21,146 bases of DNA, taken from positions 1-21,146 of the forward strand of contig NZ_CAKUCL010000121.1 of assembly GCF_934643405.1 (NCBI RefSeq), given 5' to 3'. A model generated the notes under the pieces. It saw nothing but the letters and a program-made list of their open reading frames with translations, ran no database searches and had not been told where the DNA came from. This stretch comes from an uncultured Actinoplanes sp. (GTDB lineage Bacteria; Actinomycetota; Actinomycetes; Mycobacteriales; Micromonosporaceae). A program made the position numbers and the translations under genes. This document shows positions 16,005-21,146 of this stretch, one piece after another; position 1 is the first letter of the stretch; each line of letters begins with the position of its first letter.

Positions 16005-16815
16005 GTACGGCGTGGGAATCGGCTGGCGCCCCGAGATAGCCGGCTACGTGGCCGGCCTGCCCGGCCTGCGCTTCACCGAGGTGGTGGCCGAGTCCGTCCA
16101 CGCCCACGGCGACCTGCCGGCGGGCCTGCCGGAGCTGCTCGGCCGGGGCGTGGCGGTGATCCCCCACGGCGTCCGCCTCTCGCTCGGCGGCGCCGACCCG
16201 GTGGAGCCCGACCGGGTGCGCCACCTGGCCGCGGTCGCCGAGCGCCTGAACGCCCCGCTGGTCAGCGAACACATCGCTTTCGTCCGCGCCGCCGGCGTGG
16301 AGGCCGGCCACCTGCTGCCGTTGCCGCGCTCGTGGGAGGCCGTGAACGCCATGGTCGCCAACGTGAAGCGCACCCAGTCCGAGCTGCCCGTGCCGATCGC
16401 CCTGGAGCCGATCGCCGCCCTGTTCGACTGGCCCGACGACGAGCTGGACGAAGCCCGGTTCATCACCGAGATCCTCGACCGCACCGGCGCCCTGCTGCTG
16501 CTGGACGTCGCGAACGTCTACGCCAACGCCCGCAACCGCGGCACCGACCCGCTCGCCCTGCTCGACCGCCTCCCGCTGGACCGGGTGGCCTACGTCCACG
16601 TGGCGGGCGGCTCGGAGCATCAGGGCCTGTATCACGACACCCACACCGACGCGGTCCTGCAGCCGGTCCTCGACCTGGTCGCGGAGCTCTGCTCGCGCCG
16701 CCGGCCACCGGCGCTGATGCTGGAACGCGACGGCGACTACCCACCGGCCGCCGCGCTGACTGCCGAGCTGGACGCCATCGCCGGCGCCTCCGGCTACCCC
16801 AGGATCACCGCATGA
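15997..16815 (+). CDS. DUF692 / MNIO-family iron-dependent oxidase
   Basis: 272-aa TIM-barrel protein of the family now called multinuclear non-heme iron oxidases (MbnB and bufferin BufB type), which oxidise cysteine residues of precursor peptides. Metal-ligand-type residues can be seen: His57 (IPHGVRLSLGG), Glu91-His92 (SEHIAF), Glu137 (LEPIA), Asp170/Asn173 (LLDVANVYANARN), His201 (YVHVAGG), Asp214/His216 (YHDTHTD) and Glu243 (MLERDGD). The GTG at 15997 is preferred because GGAGG at 15984-15988 precedes it by eight bases; the in-frame GTG at 15988 is an alternative. It overlaps the upstream stop by eight bases and the next start by four, which indicates translational coupling. The likely substrate is the Cys-rich tail of the preceding protein. 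Confidence 0.9.
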   Translation: MAEYGVGIGWRPEIAGYVAGLPGLRFTEVVAESVHAHGDLPAGLPELLGRGVAVIPHGVRLSLGGADPVEPDRVRHLAAVAERLNAPLVSEHIAFVRAAGVEAGHLLPLPRSWEAVNAMVANVKRTQSELPVPIALEPIAALFDWPDDELDEARFITEILDRTGALLLLDVANVYANARNRGTDPLALLDRLPLDRVAYVHVAGGSEHQGLYHDTHTDAVLQPVLDLVAELCSRRRPPALMLERDGDYPPAAALTAELDAIAGASGYPRITA

Positions 16816-17342
16816 CGTCCGCCGGCCACAACGGCACCGGCCCGGCGGGCGAGCGCCCGCCGGGACTGCGGGGTGAGGGTGAGCGGGCCGGGCAACCCGG
16901 CGCCGGACCGGGGAGCCTGGCCACCCGCCAAGCTCGCCTTGTCGAAGCGCTCACCTCGCAGAATCCCGTACCGGAGGGGTTCGACACCGTTCGGTTCGAG
17001 GCAGCGCGGGCGGCGCTCCTGCGCAAGCGCGCCGGGGAGGTCTCCCGGCAATGGCCCATGCTCGCCGCGGGCTTCGGCGACGCCTGGAAGCGCACCTTCG
17101 CCCGGTGGGCAGCCACCCGCCCGACCCGCGGCTCGCTGCGGGACGGCTGGGACCTCGCCCGTGACCTGCTCGCCCGCGACGCCCTCCCCCGGGTCGCCGC
17201 CGCCGAACTGGCCGCGCGCGAGGCGACCATGCGCTACGACGGGGTCTCCGCGCCGTCACCCCGCCGCGCCCCGGCGCTGCGCACCGCCGCCGGCGCCGTC
17301 GCTCTCCAGATAGCCGGCCGGGTGCATCACCTCCGTTCCTGA
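16812..17342 (+). CDS. MNIO partner protein (SCO6045-like / BufC-like)
   Basis: 176-aa protein. The first ~38 residues are Gly/Pro/Ala-rich and probably disordered. The rest is predicted helical (RQARLVEALT, FEAARAALLRKRAGEVSRQWPMLA in two helices, and FARWAATRP). As I recall, in Streptomyces a similar domain is fused to the C-terminus of the DUF692 protein, and in Gram-negative bufferin operons an analogous helical DUF2063-type partner (BufC) binds the precursor. The ATG overlaps the MNIO stop as ATGA. It probably recruits the substrate to the oxidase; this is inferred from position and analogy. The gene ends two bases before a perfect palindromic terminator. Confidence 0.75.
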   Translation: MTSAGHNGTGPAGERPPGLRGEGERAGQPGAGPGSLATRQARLVEALTSQNPVPEGFDTVRFEAARAALLRKRAGEVSRQWPMLAAGFGDAWKRTFARWAATRPTRGSLRDGWDLARDLLARDALPRVAAAELAAREATMRYDGVSAPSPRRAPALRTAAGAVALQIAGRVHHLRS

Positions 17343-17343
17343 A

Positions 17344-17365
17344 CCGGTGCGCCGCGGCGCACCGG
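17344..17365. terminator. Bidirectional palindromic terminator
   Basis: Perfect 22-bp palindrome with arms CCGGTGCGCCG / CGGCGCACCGG, starting two bases after the operon's last stop and ending three bases before the convergent gene's stop. It fills the whole gap between the two genes. Confidence 0.75.
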
Positions 17366-17368
17366 CGA

Positions 17369-17854
17369 TCAAGCCGTCGCCCGCTCCGCCTGCCTCGCCG
17401 CGAGGTGGGCCCGGAAGTCCTCGTCGGACGGGTCACGGAAGCACTCATACGGCCCGACGGACACGCCCCCGCTCATCGGCCGCGACGCCTCCCCCGGGGC
17501 GTCGGCCGCCGGCAGCGAACCCGTCGAGAGGATCGCGAAGCCCGCCTCGAAGCGGTGACCCGCGTCGATCGGCTCGCCCTCGTAACCCCGGGCCGACAGG
17601 TCGGCCACCACCTCGTCGACGAAGCGGTGCGTCAGCTGGACGCCGTCGACGAAGACCTCCTCGCCGCCGGACAGCTCCACCACCTCGACGGTGTCGTCCT
17701 CGGCATACGTCACCACCACGGAGGGCCTCTCGCCGTACACCGCTCGGCTGTCGCGGCCGGGATGATGCGGCGGCCCGAGCCGCGCCTCCACCTCGTCCCG
17801 CCGATCGCCGACCCTCACCTGCGCGACACCCACGCCGGGCAGAATCTCCACCAC
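17369..17854 (-). CDS. Conserved-looking hypothetical protein, 161 aa
   Basis: I do not recognise the family. The protein is acidic and has no signal peptide or membrane segment. The N-terminal stretch VGVAQVRVGDRRDEVEARLG followed by PP resembles the short beta-hairpin-helix seen at the start of BLIP/SmpA-like domains (a pattern such as I-x-x-G-x-x-x-x-E-V-x-x-x-L-G-x-P), which suggests a small alpha/beta fold. Further strands are SVVVTYAEDDTVEVVEL and EEVFVDGVQL. The C-terminus is Glu/Arg/Ala-rich. The GTG start has GGGGAGGA six bases upstream. Codon use matches the neighbours, so this is a real gene. It is convergent with the MNIO operon. No function is proposed. Confidence 0.78.
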   Translation of the reverse strand: MVEILPGVGVAQVRVGDRRDEVEARLGPPHHPGRDSRAVYGERPSVVVTYAEDDTVEVVELSGGEEVFVDGVQLTHRFVDEVVADLSARGYEGEPIDAGHRFEAGFAILSTGSLPAADAPGEASRPMSGGVSVGPYECFRDPSDEDFRAHLAARQAERATA

Positions 17855-17979
17855 GTCATTCCTCCCCGGTCCTCACCGAATGCAGGGATCGTGCCAGAGG
17901 GGTACGACATTTCTCCGAAGCGAGCCGCCGGCGGCCGAAACGGCACGCCGGGGCCCGCCGCGTCCGGGAGCGGACGAAC

Positions 17980-18345
17980 CTACGCGGCCGGGGCCTTGTC
18001 GATGAAACCCAGCACCCGGCGGATGCGCCCGTCCTCGTCCAGCTCGGCCACGTCGAAGCCGACCACCAGCGGCTCGCTGCCGGCCGGACCGAGGTTCCAG
18101 GTGAAGCGCGCCTGCTCGTGATGCCCGTCCACCGGGCCGCCGGGCGTGAAGGCGAAGCCGGGGAACTGTTGCTGCACCGATCGGATCAGGCTGTCGAGAG
18201 CCTCCCGGCCGGAGACGTCGGCGAGCGGGTCGACGTAACGCACCTCCGAGGCGAAGACCTCGTCGATCGCCGCCCGCCGCGCCGCCGGGTCGGTCTCGTT
18301 CCAGACGGCCAGGTAGCGCTCCACCATGCGGTCGTAGTCACTCAT
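17980..18345 (-). CDS. SnoaL-like / NTF2-like protein
   Basis: 121-aa NTF2-fold protein of the SnoaL-like type. It has the N-terminal helix YDRMVERYLAVWNETDPAAR, then VRYVDPLADVSGREALDSLI and the core strands ARFTWNLG and VVGFDVAELDEDGRI. The acidic residue in YVDP and the later VGFDVAELD are typical of family members that form a pocket for small hydrophobic ligands. The substrate is unknown. The ATG at 18345 is set by GAAAGGA seven bases upstream; the longer frame to 18378 lacks a site. It is divergent from the XRE regulator, and a perfect inverted repeat in the shared promoter suggests that the regulator controls it. Confidence 0.86.
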   Translation of the reverse strand: MSDYDRMVERYLAVWNETDPAARRAAIDEVFASEVRYVDPLADVSGREALDSLIRSVQQQFPGFAFTPGGPVDGHHEQARFTWNLGPAGSEPLVVGFDVAELDEDGRIRRVLGFIDKAPAA

Positions 18346-18405
18346 GTCGTTTCCTTTCTCCAGGGGTTCGGGGACCACCGTGACCCCGGCGGGGTAGGAC
18401 CGTCG

Positions 18406-18422
18406 ATTACCTCGCAGGTAAT
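18406..18422. promoter_or_regulatory. Candidate operator of the XRE regulator
   Basis: ATTACCT-CGC-AGGTAAT, a perfect inverted repeat with 7-bp arms, lies in the 113-base gap between the divergent SnoaL-like and XRE genes. It is strikingly AT-rich for this genome. Confidence 0.65.
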
Positions 18423-18445
18423 GGCCGCGCTTCCCGCGCCTTGCG

Positions 18446-18451
18446 TACGCT
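18446..18451 (+). promoter_or_regulatory. -10 element of the XRE gene
   Basis: TACGCT ends seven bases before the ATG at 18459, which points to a leaderless transcript. The operator-like repeat lies just upstream. Confidence 0.4.
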
Positions 18452-18458
18452 GCGGGGC

Positions 18459-19199
18459 ATGCAGGTGGGCGAACGGCTCCGCGAGTGGCGCCGGATCAGG
18501 CGGATGAGCCAGCTGGAGCTCGCCATCCAGGCCGGCGTCTCGGCCCGGCACCTCTCGTTCCTGGAGACCGGGCGGTCGCGGCCCACCCGCGAGATGATCC
18601 TGCGGCTGGCGACCGAGCTCGCCGTACCGCTGCGGTCGCAGAACGAGCTGCTCCTCGCCGGCGGCTACGCACCGGCGCATCCCGAGACGGACCTGGGTGA
18701 CCGGCCGCTGGCCACGGTGCTGTCGTCGCTGCGGGACGTGCTCAACGCCCACGCGCCCTACCCGGCCGTCCTGATCGACCGGCACTGGACGATGGTCGAC
18801 GCCAACGACGGGATCGCCCGGTTCACCGGTGGCTGCGCGGCCTGGCTGCTGGAGCCGCCGGTCAACGTGCTGCGCCTGTCGCTGCATCCGGACGGCATGG
18901 CGCCGCGCATCCGCAACCTGGCCGAATGGCGAACGCACGTGCTGCACCGCCTCGACCGGCAGGCCGCCGCCACCGCCGACCCGGTGCTGCGGGAGTTGCA
19001 CGCCGAGCTGGCCGGGTATCCGGGCGGGACGACGAACACCACGGCCGGGCTGGTCGTCCCCCTACGCATCGACGACCTCTCGCTCTTCAGCATCACGTCG
19101 GTCCTCGGTACGCCGTTGGACGTCACACTGTCCGAGCTGGCGATCGAGTCCTTCCTGCCGGCCGATGCGCCCACTGCTGCCGCGCTGCACGGCGCCTGA
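18459..19199 (+). CDS. XRE-family regulator with MmyB-like ligand domain
   Basis: 246-aa transcription factor. The N-terminal helix-turn-helix (about 5-58) contains RMSQLELAIQAGVSARHLSF and ETGRSRPTREMILRLATEL. The C-terminal two thirds match the MmyB-like PAS-type domain, with YPAVLIDRHWTMVDANDG (about 101-118), RNLAEWRTHVLHRL and a terminal PLDVTLSELAIESFLPAD. This family commonly controls divergent or adjacent reductase or NTF2-like genes in response to a small lipophilic ligand; here the SnoaL-like gene is divergent and an SDR follows. The start at 18459 is chosen by the fit of the domain start and the upstream -10. An in-frame TTG at 18441 is possible but unsupported. Confidence 0.9.
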   Translation: MQVGERLREWRRIRRMSQLELAIQAGVSARHLSFLETGRSRPTREMILRLATELAVPLRSQNELLLAGGYAPAHPETDLGDRPLATVLSSLRDVLNAHAPYPAVLIDRHWTMVDANDGIARFTGGCAAWLLEPPVNVLRLSLHPDGMAPRIRNLAEWRTHVLHRLDRQAAATADPVLRELHAELAGYPGGTTNTTAGLVVPLRIDDLSLFSITSVLGTPLDVTLSELAIESFLPADAPTAAALHGA

Positions 19200-19204
19200 A
19201 GTGG

Positions 19205-19210
19205 CAAGAT
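19205..19210 (+). promoter_or_regulatory. -10 element for leaderless SDR mRNA
   Basis: CAAGAT ends six bases before the ATG at 19217, and no ribosome-binding site is present. The SDR may thus have its own promoter despite lying only 17 bases after the XRE stop. Confidence 0.4.
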
Positions 19211-19216
19211 CTTCCC

Positions 19217-19978
19217 ATGGATCTGGGATTGTCGGACCGCGTCTTCATCCTCACCGGAGCGTCCCGGGGACTGGGCTTCGCCACCGCGCAGTCGTTGGTC
19301 GCCGACGGCGCGAAGGTGGTGATCTCCTCCCGTGACCCGGACCGGGTGGCGGAGGCGGTCAAGGAGCTGGGCGGCGCCCCGCACGCGGTGGGTGTCGTGG
19401 CCGACCTGACCGATCCGGACACTCCGCGGGAGCTGGTCGACACCGCGATGGACCGGTACGGGCGGCTGGACGGCGCGCTGATCTCGGTCGGCGGCCCGAC
19501 GCTCGGCACGGCCGGGGCGGCGAGCGACGACGACTGGCGGTGCGCGTTCGAGACGGTCTTCCTGGGTTCGATGCGCGCCGCGCGCACGTTCGCCGCGGCG
19601 CTGCCCGACGGCGGCGCGATCGGCCTGATCCTGTCCACCTCGGTGAAGTCCCCGCTCACCGGCCTCGGCCTGTCCAACGGCCTGCGTCCGGGTCTCGCCA
19701 TGGCGATGAAGGACATGGCGGACGAGTACGGCCCGCGCGGCATCCGGTTCATCGGCCTGCTCCCCGGCCGGATCATGACGAACCGCAACCGTGAGCTGTT
19801 CGAGGCGACCGGCGACGCCGCCAGCGCCGCGGCCGAGGTCGCCGCCTCGATCCCGATGCGCCGGCTGGGCGAGCCCGCCGAGTTCGGCCGGGTCGCCGCG
19901 TTCGTCCTCTCCCCCGCCGCCAGCTACCTGACCGGCATCATGGTGCCGGTCGACGGCGGCACGCTGCGCTCGCTGTAG
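19217..19978 (+). CDS. Atypical short-chain dehydrogenase/reductase
   Basis: 253-aa Rossmann-fold protein of the SDR superfamily. The nucleotide-binding motif TGASRGLG (13-20) is intact, and VADLTDPD and the C-terminal signature AAFVLSPAASYLTGIMVPVDGG are typical. The catalytic Ser is plausible in LSTSVKS (139-145), but where YxxxK is expected the sequence reads SNGLR (153-157), so both the catalytic Tyr and Lys are replaced. NNAG is replaced by SVGGP. The protein may bind NAD(P) without standard dehydrogenase chemistry. The ATG is preceded by a -10-like CAAGAT. The mug gene follows after four bases, so they are cotranscribed. Confidence 0.88.
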   Translation: MDLGLSDRVFILTGASRGLGFATAQSLVADGAKVVISSRDPDRVAEAVKELGGAPHAVGVVADLTDPDTPRELVDTAMDRYGRLDGALISVGGPTLGTAGAASDDDWRCAFETVFLGSMRAARTFAAALPDGGAIGLILSTSVKSPLTGLGLSNGLRPGLAMAMKDMADEYGPRGIRFIGLLPGRIMTNRNRELFEATGDAASAAAEVAASIPMRRLGEPAEFGRVAAFVLSPAASYLTGIMVPVDGGTLRSL

Positions 19979-19982
19979 CCCG

Positions 19983-20525
19983 ATGACCAGACCCACCCCC
20001 GCCGAGATCGCGGCCGCGGCCGGCCGCACCATCCCGGACCTGGTCGGCCCCGGCCTGCGCGTGCTCTTCTCCGGCATCAACCCGAGCCTCTACTCGGCGG
20101 CGACCGGGCACCACTTCGCCCGGCCCGGTAACCGCTTCTGGCCCGCGCTGCACCGTTCCGGCTTCACCGACCGCCTGCTGCATCCGTCCGAGCAGTCGCT
20201 GCTGCCCGCGGCGGGCCTGGGCATCACGAACGTGGTGGCCCGGGCGACCGCCCGCGCCGACGAGTTGTCCGCGGCCGAGCTGGTGGCCGGCGGGGAGATC
20301 CTGGCCGCGCTGGCCGCGCGGTGGCAACCGGAGTTCGTCGCCGTCCTGGGCGTCACCGCCTACCGGACCGCGTTCGCCAGGCCGAAGGCGCGGATCGGCC
20401 CGCAGGACGAAAGGATGGGCGACGTCGCGGTGTGGGTGCTGCCCAACCCGAGCGGGCTGAACGCCCACTTCCAGCTCGACGACCTGGCCCGGGAGTTCGC
20501 GGAGCTGAGACGTCACGCACAGTAG
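19983..20525 (+). CDS. mug: G/U mismatch-specific uracil-DNA glycosylase
   Basis: 180-aa DNA-repair enzyme of UDG family 2 (Mug/TDG), which excises uracil and related lesions opposite guanine. Motif 1 is SGINPSLYSAATGHHFARPG (30-49), with Asn33 in the position of the catalytic Asn of E. coli Mug, followed by NRFWPALHRSGFT. Motif 2 is LPNPSGLNAH (153-162). The length matches the family. It starts four bases after the SDR stop, which indicates cotranscription. GC-rich genomes suffer frequent cytosine deamination, so the gene is expected here. Confidence 0.94.
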   Translation: MTRPTPAEIAAAAGRTIPDLVGPGLRVLFSGINPSLYSAATGHHFARPGNRFWPALHRSGFTDRLLHPSEQSLLPAAGLGITNVVARATARADELSAAELVAGGEILAALAARWQPEFVAVLGVTAYRTAFARPKARIGPQDERMGDVAVWVLPNPSGLNAHFQLDDLAREFAELRRHAQ

Positions 20526-20556
20526 ACGCGGTGCCACTGTGGAGCCGCCTCTTCGG

Positions 20557-20562
20557 TACGGT
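20557..20562 (+). promoter_or_regulatory. -10 element for leaderless TIGR03086 mRNA
   Basis: TACGGT ends seven bases before the ATG at 20570, with no Shine-Dalgarno sequence in between. Confidence 0.4.
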
Positions 20563-20569
20563 GTGGGCC

Positions 20570-21130
20570 ATGGCGACCCAGATCGGCACGATGCTGGCGG
20601 CCGCGGCGGCGCAGACCGTCCCGGTGGTGCGGGGCATCCGCGACGACCAGCTCGGCCACCCCACGCCGTGCGACGACTTCCAGGTGCGCGACCTCTTCAA
20701 TCACCTCTATCAGGTCGTGGTCAACTTCCAGGAGCTGGCCGCGCGCAAGCAACCCGACTTCGCGACCACGCCGGACGAGCTCAGCGGTGACTGGCGGAGC
20801 CGGTTCGCCGAGCAGGCCGGCCGCCTGGTGGAGGCGTGGTCCGACCCGGACGCGCTGGAGGGTGTCTCCCCGGCGATGGGCATGCCGCAGGAGACCGTCG
20901 GGCAGCTGATCCTGCTCGACCTGACCGTGCACGGCTGGGACCTGGCCCGGGCGACCGGGCAGCGCTACACGCCCGATCAGGCCGCCGTGCGCCTGCTGAC
21001 CCCGCTGGCCGAGCGGATGGGCCCGCAGGCGCGCGAGATGGGTGTCTTCGGCGCCCCGGTCGAGGTCGCGGAGACGGCCGGCGCGTTCGAGCGGCTGCTC
21101 GCCCTCACCGGCCGCAGGGCCACTCTCTAG
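20570..21130 (+). CDS. TIGR03086 family protein (DinB-like, mycothiol-type isomerase fold)
   Basis: 186-aa protein of an actinobacterial family related to the N-terminal domain of mycothiol-dependent maleylpyruvate isomerase and to DinB. The fold is a four-helix bundle with a predicted metal site. TPCDDFQVRDLFNHL (32-46) carries His45, and LTVHGWDLARATGQ (118-131) carries His121 and Asp124. A role as a metal- or thiol-dependent transferase is suggested by the family, but no substrate is known. The start is fixed by the domain start and by a -10-like TACGGT; a longer open frame upstream overlaps mug and is not coding. The gene is complete, with its stop 16 bases before the window end. Confidence 0.88.
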   Translation: MATQIGTMLAAAAAQTVPVVRGIRDDQLGHPTPCDDFQVRDLFNHLYQVVVNFQELAARKQPDFATTPDELSGDWRSRFAEQAGRLVEAWSDPDALEGVSPAMGMPQETVGQLILLDLTVHGWDLARATGQRYTPDQAAVRLLTPLAERMGPQAREMGVFGAPVEVAETAGAFERLLALTGRRATL

Positions 21131-21146
21131 TTTTCTGCTGTCGTTG

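Overview
The window looks like chromosomal DNA of a high-GC actinomycete. An Actinoplanes/Micromonosporaceae-type organism is my best guess, inferred from codon bias toward G/C in third positions, many GTG starts, an actinobacterial-type aconitase with its AcnR regulator, a TIGR03086 protein, DUF2630 and a TIGR04222 protein. There are no rRNA, tRNA, CRISPR, IS or phage genes. Most of it is housekeeping or small regulatory loci.

Layout. 1-1128 is the 3' part of an M24 Xaa-Pro peptidase, ending at a bidirectional hairpin. 1151-4857 on the minus strand holds an NTF2-like protein, an intracellular pullulanase-type debranching enzyme and a SAM methyltransferase. 4946-6736 is a GT4 glycosyltransferase with an extra C-terminal beta-rich domain. 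6876-9656 is aconitase (acnA), followed by a strong terminator. 9697-11748 (minus) is a LuxR-type regulator that lacks the usual N-terminal ATPase half; beside it is a gene-poor 459-base gap with a very strong 16-bp hairpin. 12208-12453 is DUF2630. 12572-14292 (minus) carries a RIO-type kinase and a HAD-family protein whose nucleophile aspartate is alanine. 14457-15035 is the TetR regulator acnR. 15102-17342 is a tight three-gene operon: a TIGR04222 membrane protein with a Cys-Gly tail, a DUF692/MNIO iron oxidase and a small partner protein. Then come an unrecognised gene and a SnoaL-like gene (both minus), a divergent XRE/MmyB-like regulator, an atypical SDR lacking the YxxxK motif, a Mug-type uracil-DNA glycosylase and a TIGR03086 protein.

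Two themes stand out. First, acnA and acnR are 4.8 kb apart here, yet both promoters carry almost the same 16-mer (15 of 16 bases), and it fits the AcnR operator consensus known from Corynebacterium. A second perfect 16-bp palindrome with DtxR-like TTAGG arms lies just downstream in the acnA leader. Second, the TIGR04222-MNIO operon looks like a RiPP-like system. Its predicted substrate is a multi-pass membrane protein whose last residues contain five cysteines spaced exactly six residues apart, the MNIO ribosome-binding site sits inside the codons of that tail, and no transporter is nearby. The operon follows acnR in the same direction without a convincing terminator, so iron-linked co-regulation is possible but unproven. 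Several genes in the window appear to be transcribed as leaderless mRNAs.
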